DNA of 64,000 nucleotides, taken from positions 345,956,457 to 346,020,456 of the forward strand of contig OY856412.1 in the NCBI GenBank assembly GCA_963693085.1. The letters run 5' to 3'. Below the pieces are notes generated by a model, which worked only from the letters and a program-made list of their open reading frames with translations, was not told where the DNA came from and ran no database searches. This document shows positions 31,936 to 43,118 of the stretch, piece by piece. Made by a program: the position numbers and the translations under genes. Numbering within the stretch: the stretch's first letter is position 1; every line of letters begins with the position of its first letter. This stretch comes from Alisma plantago-aquatica (lineage: Eukaryota; Streptophyta; Magnoliopsida; Alismatales; Alismataceae).

Positions 31936-34900
31936 TTAGTCAAGGAAAATTCCTTCAGCATGGTCTTTACATTTATAATGTTCATCGGTGTTATCTTCAA
32001 CATTTACACTTGGCAAACCAACTGAGAATGGACTAGAATCATCATACTTTTCGTAGTATTCTTCTTCATTTATAGGATCTACACTAAACTATCTTTTTCC
32101 ATTAAGAACGATAGACCAATTTTTATTTGTCGGGTCATCAATATAGAATACTTGTTTTGCTTGGTCTGCCATGATGAATGGCTCATCATTGAAACCAATC
32201 TTTTAAAAATTCACCAATTTGAAACCCAACTCATCCATTAAAACTCCTTTGTTGTTGTCAACCCAATTACACCTAAATATAGGAACTCGAAAGTTTGTAT
32301 AGTCCATTTCCCATGTGTCCTCAATGACACCATAATATGACATCTCAGCTTCGCGTGGTCTTTTATCTTTGGCACTAGCAAAATACAATGAACAAGCTTT
32401 AATAGTGACCCAACCATTTTGAACTACACTACTTTCATCTTAACGCTTTGTGTAGTATGAAAATTCATTATTGTCATAACCTTCATATGACATGACATCC
32501 ATTTTTGGCTTAAAGGCGAGCCGTTTTATGTTCTCAGCAACATTATTTGGTGATTCCGATAGTTGATTAAATACTTTCTCTTCAAACCACCTAATAAATG
32601 TTTGATTATGCTCTATTGCAAGCCACATTGAACTGGATCACAAATGATTTCTCTTGATAAGATCGTTGTGTTCTGTGATGTAGCTACTAACTTCATTGAT
32701 GTTGTGTAAAATATACAAATGCACTTGTTCCCACAACTCACGACTGATTCCTTTCAGTCGTCCTCCCAGAGTTCCACAATAAGTTCCAGTGTGATGGGAA
32801 TTTTTTTGATCGCTACAAGTTTCATTGCAATTCAAAAAATCATTACAAAAGTCCATCACCTCCCTAGACACGTAACCCTCAACAATACTCCCTTCAGGAC
32901 GAGAACGATTCCGAACATCACATTTAAAAACACTCATGTAGCGTTCAAATGGATACATCTAGTGTAAGACAATTGGACCAAACATCTTCACCTCCCTTAT
33001 AATATGTACTATAAGATGAACCATGATATCAAAAAATGAAGGAGGAAAGTACATTTCAAGTTGACACATGGTAACAATTACATCTTTCTATAATTTATCG
33101 AGAGTATCAGGATGTATCACTTTGTTGCATATTTCATTGAAGAAGAAACAGAGTCTTGTGATTGCAAACCTTACATGCTTTGGCAATATAGATCGAATAG
33201 CCACAAGTAAAATTTGTTGCATTAAGGTGTGACAATTGTGAGATTTGAGACCTATCCGTTTCAGATCCTTCATTGATACCAATCTACGAATATTAGAAGA
33301 GTATCCTTGTGGAACCTTAATATTATACAAGCACTCACAGAAAGTCTTTTTCTCTTTCTTCGACAAAGTGTAACAAGACGGTGGCAAATATGTGCGGTGA
33401 CCCCTGATCTCCACTGATAATTCTTTTCTAATACCCATTAATTCTAAATCTTTTCTAGATTTTATGCCATCTTTAGTCTTTCCTGGTATGTTCAATAGCG
33501 TACCGATGATGCTATCACAAATATTTTTTTTCAACATACATGACGTCAATGCAGTGTCTAATTGCCAATGATCTCCAATAAGGAAGATCCCAGAATATTG
33601 ACCTCTTCTTGTATAGAGATTTGTCACATGCGAGTGTATGACTACTTGAACTCTTTCCAAATTCGTTAACAATATGTTTCACCCTATCATATACAACATT
33701 TCCTGGTATAGGTTTAGGAGCACTTCGTTCCTCAGTTGACCCATTAAAGGTTTTGTGTTGCCTTCGATAAGGATGCACTGGTGGTAGAAATCTTTGATGA
33801 CCAAGATATACGATTTTACCACCATGTTTCAGTCTGATTGAATCAGTATTTTCCTCACAAACAGGACATGCTTTATATCCTTTTATGCTATATCCAGACA
33901 AATTTCCATAAGCTGGAAAGTCATTAATCGTGCAAAATAACATAGCACGCAAACTGAAGATCTCTTTACTTGAAGCATCATATGTCATAATACCTTCTTC
34001 CCATAGTTTCATTAGGTCATCAATTAGAGGTTGAAGGTAAACATCAACATCATTTCTAGGTTGCTTGGGCCCTGATATCAATATTGACAACATCACATAC
34101 TTAATTTTCATACACAACCAAGGAGGAAGATTGTATATAACAATCATAACATGCCACGTGCTATGTTGGCTGCTTAATGTACCATAGAGATTAATTCCAT
34201 CTGTACAAAGTCCAAGTCTTAGGTTTCTTGGTTCTTTACCAAATTGAGGGTATAATAAATCAATTTTCTTCCATTGTGGTAAATCAGATGCATGCCGTCG
34301 GATGCCATCATCATTGACCTTTAACTCCCCATGCCAAGATAAATTTTGCACATCTACTGTATTAGCAAATAAGCGTTGAAATCATGGTATTATTGATAGA
34401 TACCACATCACCTTAGCAGGAGAGCCATTTTTAGCATTAGCTGAATTTGTAGTCTTATACCTTGACGCACCACATTTTGGACAATTTATCAAATTACTAT
34501 AATCCTTCTGAAATAACACACAATCATTTGGACATGCATGAATCTTCTTAGCCTCCATTCCCATTGGGCACATTATTTTCTTTGCTTGATATGTTGAAAT
34601 TGGAAGCTCGTTGCCTTCAGGAAGAGTTTCCTTTAACAAAGACAATAGTGAAGTGAAACTCTTATTGCTCCACCGATTTTGAGCTTTAAGAGTATATAAT
34701 CGCATCATAGCACTCAACCTCTTGAACTTTGTACAACCCTTATATAATGGTTTTTCAACATCATGGAAAATGTTTGCAAATAAAGAAGGTGGATCAATGA
34801 CATTGTCCCGACAACTACGTAGCATCTCATCAACCATATCATCCTGAATCTGGTCATCTTGAATCGGTTCATCATTAACATTTTCATCATTATCTATATC

Positions 34901-35199
34901 TTCTATGCCACAACTATTAGTATCGATATTTCCTGATCCATAACTCAATTTCTCTCCATGCCAATACCATTCATTATAACCTTGTATGATCCCATTGCAT
35001 ATGACATGATTCTTAATTTCCTCACCAGTATCAACTTTCAAATTGTTACAACAATTTCTACATGGACAATATAGCCTATCTGTAGGTAGTTTCCTATGTT
35101 CCTCCGCAAATCTGATAAATTCATCAAGACCTTTGGCAAACTCTAGATTGGCAAACTCTAGATTGCAACGGTTCTGATAGACATCCAACTTCGATCCAT
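31936..35199 (-). pseudogene. TNP2-type transposase of CACTA 2, broken
   Basis: Starts MDRSWM at 35199; a small indel then shifts the frame to NLEFAKGLDEF. The order is: Transposase-associated domain with YCPCRNCCNN, the tnp2 domain (about 34600-33400), DUF4218 (about 33100-32640, VRNRSRPEGSIVEGY) and DUF4216 (about 32400-32050, NWVDNNKG). Damage includes TGA near 34380 (IIP-stop-FQRLF, an Arg codon in relatives), one extra A in an 8-A run near 33525 that shifts VEKNICD to VEKKYL-stop, and stops near 33086, 32957, 32637, 32440, 32203 and 32092. A 15-bp tandem duplication lies near 35140-35170. The transposase would cut and rejoin element ends; this copy cannot make a full protein. It lies 120 bases upstream of the Ulp1-domain gene, same strand. 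Confidence 0.88.
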
Positions 35200-35934
35200 T
35201 TTCTATATCACATTTAAATTAATTATAAAACAAATAGTTTAATATTGATACTATAATAATTTGTAAGTTTTTATTGATAGGAAGTTAATTACTTATATAC
35301 TAAAGTGTACCACCTATTCCATTTTTGAATATTTAATCTCACTAGTAACTGTATAATGGATGTTTAGTTTTGAAGAAAATTTTAGCAGCATTTCCCCTAA
35401 GTTCTCCAAGTACACCGATGTAAATGGCAAATAACCACTCACATATGTACCCAGAGAACAAATGAAGAAATCCTACTGAAATAATCTACAAAACTAAACA
35501 TATATTATACAGGTACATCCTAAGCGAGATTAAAATATCCAAAAATAGTCTCAAACCGGGAACTATCTAAAGTTTACTCCTAATGAGTAAATTTTGAACG
35601 GGCTTCTAAGTTAATATATAAATGCATTATTTTCATATTTATATATTAAGTTAAACATCATGCATCAACCCTAAAGTGTCAATCTAGGAGTACACATGTC
35701 TAATCTAGTATTAATTTCTAAAATTTATATAAAGAGTACATATGAAAAAAGACATGTTTTTATTATTGGGTTATCAAATCATATAAAATGGAAAATACTT
35801 GTACCAATTAGCAAAGTAAGGCTGTTTCCAAGAGTCCAAAGATTGAAATCATTATAATATTCAGAACTATTTGTGAACATTACAACAAATATGATTAAAA
35901 CATTTATAGCTCCCACATAAATAAGGAGCAGGTC
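35200..35934. other. AT-rich spacer inside CACTA 2
   Basis: There are no genes. It lies between the TNP2 start codon and the palindromic array, and is probably intron between an untranslated leader exon (36090-36490) and the coding exon. Confidence 0.45.
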
Positions 35935-37260
35935 CACTCTCCGTCGACAATTAGTCGACCGAGAGCCCACCTGCGTGCAGCGTCCTGGTCCACTCTCGGT
36001 CGACGAATTCATCGACCGAGAGTGGACCTGGACGCTGCGCGTAGGTGGGCTCTCGGTCGACTAATTTTCGACCGAGATAGACCTGGACGCAGCAACGGCG
36101 GCGGGCGGGAATGAAGGAAGGCGGGAACAAAGGAACGAAGGAAGCGGAAAACTTACTTGGAAATGGCAGCGACCTTCGTGGAGGATGAGACAACCTTCAC
36201 GGAGAGGCGACGACCTTCGTGGAAGAGGGGAGAGGCGGCGACGACGAGCTCTTTTCGTAGAGAGGAGGCAAAACTTTGGCGGCGCAGAGAGGTGGCAACG
36301 TCTTCACGTACGGACACCACGATCCTCTTGGCAGCGCGACGAGGTGGCACGAGCTTCACGGCAACGGCTTCACAGAGAGAAGGCAAGGCATTCGCGGTGG
36401 AATGACACATGAAAAAGCAAGGGTTCGCGGTGCCGCGGGAGAGAGAGTAGAAAAGAGAAAAGGGTTTTGTGGGAGGAAGAAAGACTAAAGTTTCAGCTTT
36501 TTCACGGAAAGAAAGACCTATAGCGTCGGTTAACAACAAAAAATTGACGCAAAAGATAAATGGTACCCGTGTCGGGTTGTTTAAAAACACTCAAAAGCAT
36601 TTTTGGTCGACGAATTTGTCGACCAAAAAGACCTCTAGGGTCGGTTATAAGGAAAAAATCGACGCTACAAGTACTTATACGAAGGAAATTTGACCCCCTT
36701 CGGTTGAGAAATTCGTCGACCGAGAAGGAGCAAGATTTCCTTCGTATAAGCACCTCTAGGGTCGATTTATTCCTTATAACCGACCTTAAGTTTATCTCGG
36801 TCGACAATATTATCGACCGAAAAGACCTCTAGGGTCTGTTATAAGGAAAAAACGACCCTAGAGGTGCTTCTAAGAAGGAAATCTGGCTCCTTTCGGTCGA
36901 CAAATTTGTCGACCGATATATATCGGTCGACAAATTCGTCGACCGAAAGGAGCCAGATTTCATTCTTAGAAGCACATATAGGGTCGGTTTTTTCCTTATA
37001 ACCGACCATAGAGGTCTTTTCAGTCGAAAAATTCATCGATCGAGAATGCGTGAACTAAACTGGATCGAAAATTCGTGTCGGTCGAGAATAATTGTCGACC
37101 GAGGGGCGTTTTAGGGTCAGTTATAAAGAAAAACCCAACCCTATAGGTGCTTATAACCGACCTTAGAGGTGATACTAAGTCCTCCTCAGTCGACAATATT
37201 GTCTGCCGAGAGTGTCTCGGTCGACAATATTTTTGACCGGGATTAACCCTGTTTCAATGT
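35935..37260. repeat. internal palindrome array of CACTA 2
   Basis: This is a tandem set of long, near-perfect inverted repeats. Clear units are: about 35935-36075 (centre near 36006, arms including GGTCCACTCTCGGTCGACGA), 36601-36820 (centre near 36707) and 36796-37044 (centre near 36920). Each unit nests smaller palindromes of two types, GGTCGACAAATTTGTCGACC and GGGTCGGTT/AACCGACCC. A GC-rich leader-like block at 36090-36490 separates the first hairpin from the rest. The same units recur at 39225-40677. Confidence 0.9.
36090..36490 (-). other. GC-rich leader region of the CACTA 2 transposase
   Basis: This GC-rich block, pyrimidine-rich on the minus strand, lies between palindromes. It ends with a possible splice donor (CCAA/GTAAGTTTT, near 36155) ahead of the TNP2 coding exon. 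Its 145-codon frame has no recognisable domain, so I treat it as an untranslated first exon. CACTA 1 has a comparable block. Confidence 0.4.
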
Positions 37261-37761
37261 TATAAATTAAGTACCAAGTGTGTGTATGAGTGAGAAGTTG
37301 TGACACTATTGTAGGGGATGACCTATCTAAGTGTTGTAAATGGCTAGGTAAGATCTAACACTTGATTTACATGATATCTAAGTACTTGTACTAGATTTTA
37401 CATGATATCCAATATAATCATTTTGTATGCTATGATCCCCCTTAATTTTATGCTATGCTCCCCCTTAAAGAGATATTTAATTTTAAAACCAAGTGATGCT
37501 TTGTCAAATTTAGCCATAATTTATTTTTCAATCATTTGAAATAACAATATTCTTATATAACATGTATATGTCCAAATGAAGCCATTGAAAACACTTTTAT
37601 TCATAACAATTTAATTCCCATACACTTTATAAGATGAAGCATGACATACTTGCTTTATAAAAAGACATCCATTACAATCATTACAAAGATATCTCATAAT
37701 CTCACTGAAAAGACCGAAGGATTACATCAATGTCTGGGTCTTTTCCATGAAAGGGCTCAGC

Positions 37762-39069
37762 TCAATAATATTTGACCAGTGTATGCCACTCCAAGGCACC
37801 TGTCTTGGTGAAGGCAAAAGCCTCCAAGAAGGTGGGAACACGATCAAAGTGAAAGTGGGCAGAAATGTCTTGGAGTTGAATTGGGGAAAACTGAGTATGT
37901 GTGATATCAGGAGATGGTGGAGGTGGAATTTGATAGTAGTTGTAGGAAGGATTGTATGGATTTATCATGCCAGGATTAAGGGAATAGGGATATTCATCAG
38001 GTTGGTTAGGAGAGAGAGTTTGCATCCTTTGGTTTAAATAAGTCATGGCATGGTGATTATAATCCAATTGCCTACTTAGGTGATATTGGGATCCAACAAT
38101 GTATGTCAAGGTGTTTGTATTAGGATCATGGGGTAGGTTGGTAGGAGGAGGTGGTGGAGGTATGTCTTGGGTGGATGTATCCCCTTCAGTCCTAGCCCTT
38201 TTGTGGCCAAAGTCGATTCCCATCTTTTCCACCGCATTTTTACTTATATTTTGGGGTTTTCTATCCCACGAGTAACCTAAGTCGTCCTCATTATTCTTCT
38301 TTAGAAAATGTTGAGTGATTTGGCAAACAAAGTCAGCATAAGGTGGATTGCCAGAAAACTCAAGCATATTCTTAAGGATTATACGAATAAAGTTTATGGG
38401 AATACCTTTGAGAATGGCATAGATAAGGTACATACGAAAGGTGGGTACTTCAGATTTGTTTGCTCTAGGATGGATATTGGTGGCAACAATGAGATTTATG
38501 ATCCTAGCTTCAGGTTTTAAATTTATGGCATAATAGGTACCCCTATCTTCATGACAAGTCGTATTTGATTGAAAGACGACTCTTTTGACATCACTAAGGC
38601 TAGTTGTAGTGTCATCTTGGGAGAGTTTGTTGAGTGGATTTCCTGTGGTGAGATCTAGAAAATCTTTATATTCTTCTATGTCTATGTCAAGCATATCAAG
38701 AATACCCTCCTCAGTAAAATGGAATCCATACACACCAACCATAGAGGAGAAGGAATCATGGTCAGGATGTGGGGTTAAATTGGCATAGAATTCATTAACT
38801 ACTTTGGAGGAGTAGGAATGGAAGGAGGGATTTAGAAAATCAGTCAAATGTTGCACCTCAAATAGTTCCTCCAAATAAAAAATGTTGTGGAAGTCTAGGA
38901 CGTCGACTGGCCATCGTGGAAGAGGAGTTCTTGAGGAGAGCCTGAGGTAGCGGTCGCCTGGAGCTGCATCATTGAAGGGGATGTCGTTGATGAACGACAA
39001 CGTTGGAGAGACTGTCCTTCCTTTCCTACCTGTAACTTGCTTCTTTCCACGCGTAGATGATGAAGCCAT
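37762..39069 (-). CDS. intact ORF with putative plant transposon protein domain (Transposase_32-like)
   Basis: A single-exon, 435-residue protein starting MASSSTRGKKQ. I chose the ATG at 39067-39069, with context AAAATGG; an in-frame ATG 33 bases upstream also exists. Residues about 60-240 resemble the 'putative plant transposon protein domain' family (VVNEFYANL at about 90-98, then a VYGFHFTEEGILDMLDI block). The C-terminal half is Pro/Tyr/Asn-rich with PPPPPP near 310, and may be disordered. There are no stops or frameshifts, unlike the neighbouring transposase genes. A TATA box lies at 39204-39213 with a pyrimidine-rich leader. It is flanked on both sides by the CACTA palindrome arrays. 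The function is unknown; it may be a captured gene or the extra ORF of a retroelement. Confidence 0.7.
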   Translation of the reverse strand: MASSSTRGKKQVTGRKGRTVSPTLSFINDIPFNDAAPGDRYLRLSSRTPLPRWPVDVLDFHNIFYLEELFEVQHLTDFLNPSFHSYSSKVVNEFYANLTPHPDHDSFSSMVGVYGFHFTEEGILDMLDIDIEEYKDFLDLTTGNPLNKLSQDDTTTSLSDVKRVVFQSNTTCHEDRGTYYAINLKPEARIINLIVATNIHPRANKSEVPTFRMYLIYAILKGIPINFIRIILKNMLEFSGNPPYADFVCQITQHFLKKNNEDDLGYSWDRKPQNISKNAVEKMGIDFGHKRARTEGDTSTQDIPPPPPPTNLPHDPNTNTLTYIVGSQYHLSRQLDYNHHAMTYLNQRMQTLSPNQPDEYPYSLNPGMINPYNPSYNYYQIPPPPSPDITHTQFSPIQLQDISAHFHFDRVPTFLEAFAFTKTGALEWHTLVKYY

Positions 39070-39203
39070 TTTGTTGCTTTGAAGTGGAGAAGTAGCAAGC
39101 AAGAGTTGGATGTAGAGAAGCTAAAGATTTTCACAAGAATACACTAGAGAAGAGCTAGAGAAGTTAGAATGTGAAGGTGTGAAGAAATGGATCATTTTGG
39201 GTG

Positions 39204-39213
39204 CTATTTATAG
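39204..39213 (-). promoter_or_regulatory. TATA box of the intact ORF
   Basis: The minus strand reads CTATAAATAG, 135 bases before the ATG at 39069. It is followed by a CT-rich stretch typical of plant 5' UTRs. A transcription start near 39175 is expected. Confidence 0.65.
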
Positions 39214-39224
39214 AAAAATAGAGC

Positions 39225-40677
39225 CCATTTCGGTCGACAATTTGTCAATCGACGCCCACAATGGTCGTCTCCTGGTCGGCCAACGGTCGATCGAACTAGC
39301 CATTACGACGGTCGAATTTCTAGCCGTTGCGACGGTCGATTTTCTAGTTGTATGCTTTTTTTTAATTTATATTTTAATCAGAATATTGCCTTTTTAATTC
39401 AAGCAAATAGAGGTACACAGGGTTGGCCTCAGTCGAACAATTCGTCAACTGATGTTGTATCGGTCGACCAATTCGTCGACCGAAACTGAGCCAGATTTCC
39501 TTCATATAAGTACCTCTAGGGTTGGTTTTTTCCTTAAAACCGACCCTAGAGGTACTCATTCATGTGTGAAATACTAAATTAGATCCTAAGTTTATCTCGG
39601 TCGACAATATTGTCGACCGAAGAGAACTTTAGGGTCAGTTATGAAGAAAAAACCGACCCTAGAGGTGCTTCTAAGAAGGAAATCTGGCTCCTTTCGGTCA
39701 AAAAATTTGTCGACCGAGAAACAACCAGATTTCCTTCGTATAAGTACCTTTAGGGTCAATTTTTTTCTTATAACCGACCCTAAAGACCAATTCGGTTGAT
39801 AATATTGTTGACCGAGATAAACTTAGGATCTCGTTTAGTTTTTCACAAGCATGAACTAAATTGGAACCAAAACTCATCTCGCTCGACAATATTGTCGACC
39901 GAATAGACTTCTAAGGTCAGTTATAAGCAAAAAACCGACCCTAAAAGTTGCTTATACACTTGAAATCTGACTCCTTATCGGTCGTCAAATTTGTCGACCT
40001 AGATTATCGGTCGAGGTATTCGTCAACCGAGGAAAGCTCTAAGGTCGGTTATAAGTACAAATCTGATGCTAGAGGTGCCTATACATGCGTGAACTAAACT
40101 GGATCCTGAATTGATATCGGTCGACGAATTTGTCGACCGAGGAGACTTTAGGGTCAGTTTTAAAGGAAAAACTGACCTTAGAGGTGCTGAACCGAAGAGG
40201 ACTTTAGGGTCAGTTATAAGGAAAAAACCCGACCCTAAAGGTGCTCGTATACGTGAAATCTAGCTCTTATTCAGTCGACGAATTTGTCGACTGAGGAGCC
40301 CTTTAAGGTCGATTATAAGGACAAACCGACCCTATAGATCGAGGTGCGAAGCCAAAATCAAGAAAAAAATTTCCACGGGAAACTTGTAATTGACTTTCTA
40401 AACCAATTGTCTATAAGGTCGCTTATTTTATAAAAACTGACCCTATAGAGATGCACTACAAGGTCGGTTATTTTAGGAAAAGCGACCCAAGAGGTTTTAA
40501 GTGGTGCCCACATTTTTTATAGACATATAAGGTTGGTTATTTGGAAAACCGACCCTAGAGACTTACACTACAAGGTCGGTTTTTTACGAAAACTAACCCA
40601 AGAGGTCTTAAGTGGTGCCCGCGTTTTTTTTAGACATATAAGGTCAGTTATTTGGAAAAACCGACCCTACATGTAGG
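39225..40677. repeat. right subterminal palindrome array of CACTA 2
   Basis: This contains the same units as 36601-37044. The best is about 39582-39832 (centre near 39707), where outer GATCCTAAGTTTATCTCGG faces its complement CCGAGATAAACTTAGGATC. More single hairpins continue to the terminus, for example GGTCGACGAATTTGTCGACC at about 40119-40138 and repeated AAGGTCGGTTATTT / AAACCGACCCTA pairs after 40430. Confidence 0.9.
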
Positions 40678-40705
40678 GACGTTATAACCCATTTCTGTAC
40701 TAGTG
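40678..40705 (-). repeat. right terminal inverted repeat of CACTA 2
   Basis: On the minus strand it begins CACTAGTACAGAAATGG. It pairs with 27661-27688 and is followed by the AAT target duplication at 40706-40708. Confidence 0.9.
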
Positions 40706-40708
40706 AAT

Positions 40709-41370
40709 GAGTGATTTATGGAAGAAAGATATGCAAAAAAGACAAAACATGTCAAGAAATATAAGGATGCTCCTTATAACATGATTTTAAAATGTTTTGA
40801 TACTTGAATGAAATTAAAAGAATGTAAATAGGACAAGCACTAATTATCTCTACATGAGGAGAAGGAAAAAGATACTTAGTTGGATATAACAATGAAAAAG
40901 GGAATGAGAAATACATACGGAGGAGGGAGACAATAAGAGGAAGAAGGGATGGTGTTACAACTCGGTTTTCACATAATTTTACATATGATTGGTTGCTAAT
41001 AATGAAATATTGAGTACTTTATATGCCTTATGTGAATGTTTTGGTTTGAAAGTGAAAATACTCCACAAAGAATATGTTTCATGTAATTTACTATTTTCAA
41101 TAATCCCATAATGTATATTGGATAAAGAAAGAGAAAAAATCTAATAATAAATGAATTTCTAAAAGTAATAATAATTGTTATTTTAGATATGGAATTGTGT
41201 GGAGTTTTCTAGGAAAGAATAGGATGAAGGCAAGTTCTAAATTAGATTTGGTTCCATGTTGTACTTAATGAGAAGGATATAAATATTAGGAATCTTAAGA
41301 AATTTGGAAGAGAAAAGGGTTTATATGACGCTTTAAATAAATCAAGTAAAAGGATGACTTAGGGAAAAAG
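40709..41370. other. AT-rich spacer
   Basis: No gene or recognisable element was found between CACTA 2 and the LINE. Confidence 0.5.
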
Positions 41371-41383
41371 AAAAGTGGCATGA

Positions 41384-43105
41384 ATCTGTGGTACTCCCAG
41401 TCCTAATTTGCCACAAAATCAACTCCATCATTAGAAGCTTCATCTGGGGGGTGTGCGCAGAAGGCCCACCCGCAGGCTTTGGTTGCTTGGAATAAATTTA
41501 TTAGCCGAACATAAGATGATGGTCTGGCTATAAAAACTATGAGAGAATGGAACCAAGCACACGCTTGGGAATTGAGCAGCAAGTGAGACACTCCCTGGTG
41601 CAATGGAATGAAGCAGAGGTATGATAAAGGAAGGTCAGAAAAATGAGGTTACTATTCTAGACATGGAAATGTTGCCATTACTGGAAAGAGCTTCATATCT
41701 GAGAATTCCCATTGCATTCCTATGAATGGACATAGTATATGCTTTTGGGATGATGTTTGCTGAAAAAATAGGCATGTACTAAAGAACCTTTCCGTAAAAC
41801 CTATACCCGATGAACTGATGGACCTGAAGATCAGCTCTCCTGCTAATCTAGAAGCGAAATGGGACATGGAGTTCCTAAACAATTGGCTACCAGAGGATAC
41901 GGTCAAGGAGATCATGCAGTGTGATCCCCCTTCTGAGGTAGACAGTGAGGATACCCGAGTTTGGTCACTGACTAATAATGGGCAATTCACAACCAAGACG
42001 ACATATAACAAGTTAAGAGAAGGCAGGGGTATTCAGGTCGCTGGTCAGTGGAAACTTATATAGCAGCAGCACGCTTCAGAGAGCATCAAACTTTTCTTTT
42101 GGTTGTTGTTTCATGGGGCCCTCATGATGAATTAAAGATGCCTACAGTGGAGCATGAGTAACAGTGACAATTGCCCAAGGTGCCATCAGGAGTCATAAAC
42201 CACAATGCACGCATTGAGAGATAGCTAGCAAGCAAAGGAGGTCTGGGATAAACCCTTGAGCATAGCGATGGAACCTACTTTCTTCAATGAGCAGGATGTT
42301 AAAACACGGTCTTATAAATATCTCAAGCAAGGCTATGCTTTCAAGCATATCTTTCTAGTCGCTTGTCACACTATCTGATTGAATAGAAATCAACAAGTCT
42401 TTGAGGGCATTCAAACGAACTTGTTTCAACAGGACAATGCAGTAAAGAATGAAGCAACGATGCAACAGGTTGCTTTTGAAAGAACCATCCAAGAGAACGA
42501 CTCTATCCGTCGAGAACGATGGTCAAAACCTACTGCTGGGACCATCAAGCTCAAAATTGATTCCACAATTAAGAAGAAACATGCATCTTGTATCTTCGTT
42601 GTGCGTGATTTGGAGGGAAAATGGATATGAGGTGTGGCGGAACTTGTGTATACTGACAATGTGATACTAGCAGAGTTGTGTGCAATTCTCATGGTAGTGG
42701 AGGTAGCAAACCAAAACAACCTTACAGAGGTTGCTATCAAATCTGACTCCCTCTCCGCAGTTAAGATGGTTGCAGAACCTGTGAGTATGAATCCAAGATA
42801 TGCCAAAGTTCTTAACTAGATTTAGAATCTTAAGAAAGAGAATTGGAAGATATGCCATTAAGGTAGAGAACAAATGAGGTAGTAGACAACCTGGACAAGT
42901 ACCATCTAAGGAACTTGAGTGGGATTTGAAGTTACCATACGCCTCCCTAGGAGGTTAGTAGTTTGGTTTACCAAGAAATTTTGTAATGGTAATAGTACTA
43001 CCATATTTCCTTTTTACAATTTAATTAGTGATTGTATGTTGACCTTTTATTTAGCTCGCATGAGGAGGGTGGGATGAATAAGATAGGCTCCTAACTTCAC
43101 TAAAA
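41384..43105 (+). mobile_element. 5'-truncated L1-type LINE
   Basis: The insert is flanked by a 13-bp target duplication, AAAAGTGGCATGA, at 41371-41383 and 43106-43118, and ends in a short A-run (43102-43109). The first A's of the duplication overlap this run. It retains only the 3' part of ORF2: the zinc-binding region after reverse transcriptase and an RNase H-like domain. Endonuclease and reverse transcriptase are missing, as is usual for incomplete target-primed reverse transcription. Confidence 0.85.
41812..42819 (+). pseudogene. LINE ORF2 remnant (zf-RVT and RNase H-like)
   Basis: The zf-RVT-type block reads VWSLTNNGQFTTKTTYN with the downstream FFWLLFHGAL and CPRCHQES stretches (about 41960-42200). 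The RNase H-like block starts WSKPTAGTIKLKID and includes LAELCAILMVVEVA and IKSDSLSAVKMV (about 42520-42810). In-frame stops include TAG after KLI (near 42060) and TGA after GKWI (near 42628). The protein cannot be made. Confidence 0.75.
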
Positions 43106-43118
43106 AAAAGTGGCATGA

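Larger units (their letters stand above)
27661..40705 (-). mobile_element. CACTA transposon 2, both termini present
   Basis: The element is 13,045 bp. The ends are CACTAGTACAAGAATGG (left) and, on the minus strand, CACTAGTACAGAAATGG (right), flanked by a 3-bp AAT target duplication at 27658-27660 and 40706-40708. Inside are palindromic subterminal arrays, a TNP2 transposase and a second Ulp1-domain gene, both on the minus strand, and an intact unrelated ORF at 37762-39069. Both transposon genes carry stops, so the element is not autonomous now. The intact ends mean it could still be moved in trans. Confidence 0.92.

Noticed and set aside
36153..36590. 145-codon minus-strand frame in the GC-rich block of CACTA 2
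   Set aside because: It has no domain, runs into the palindrome array, and sits where an untranslated leader exon is expected.
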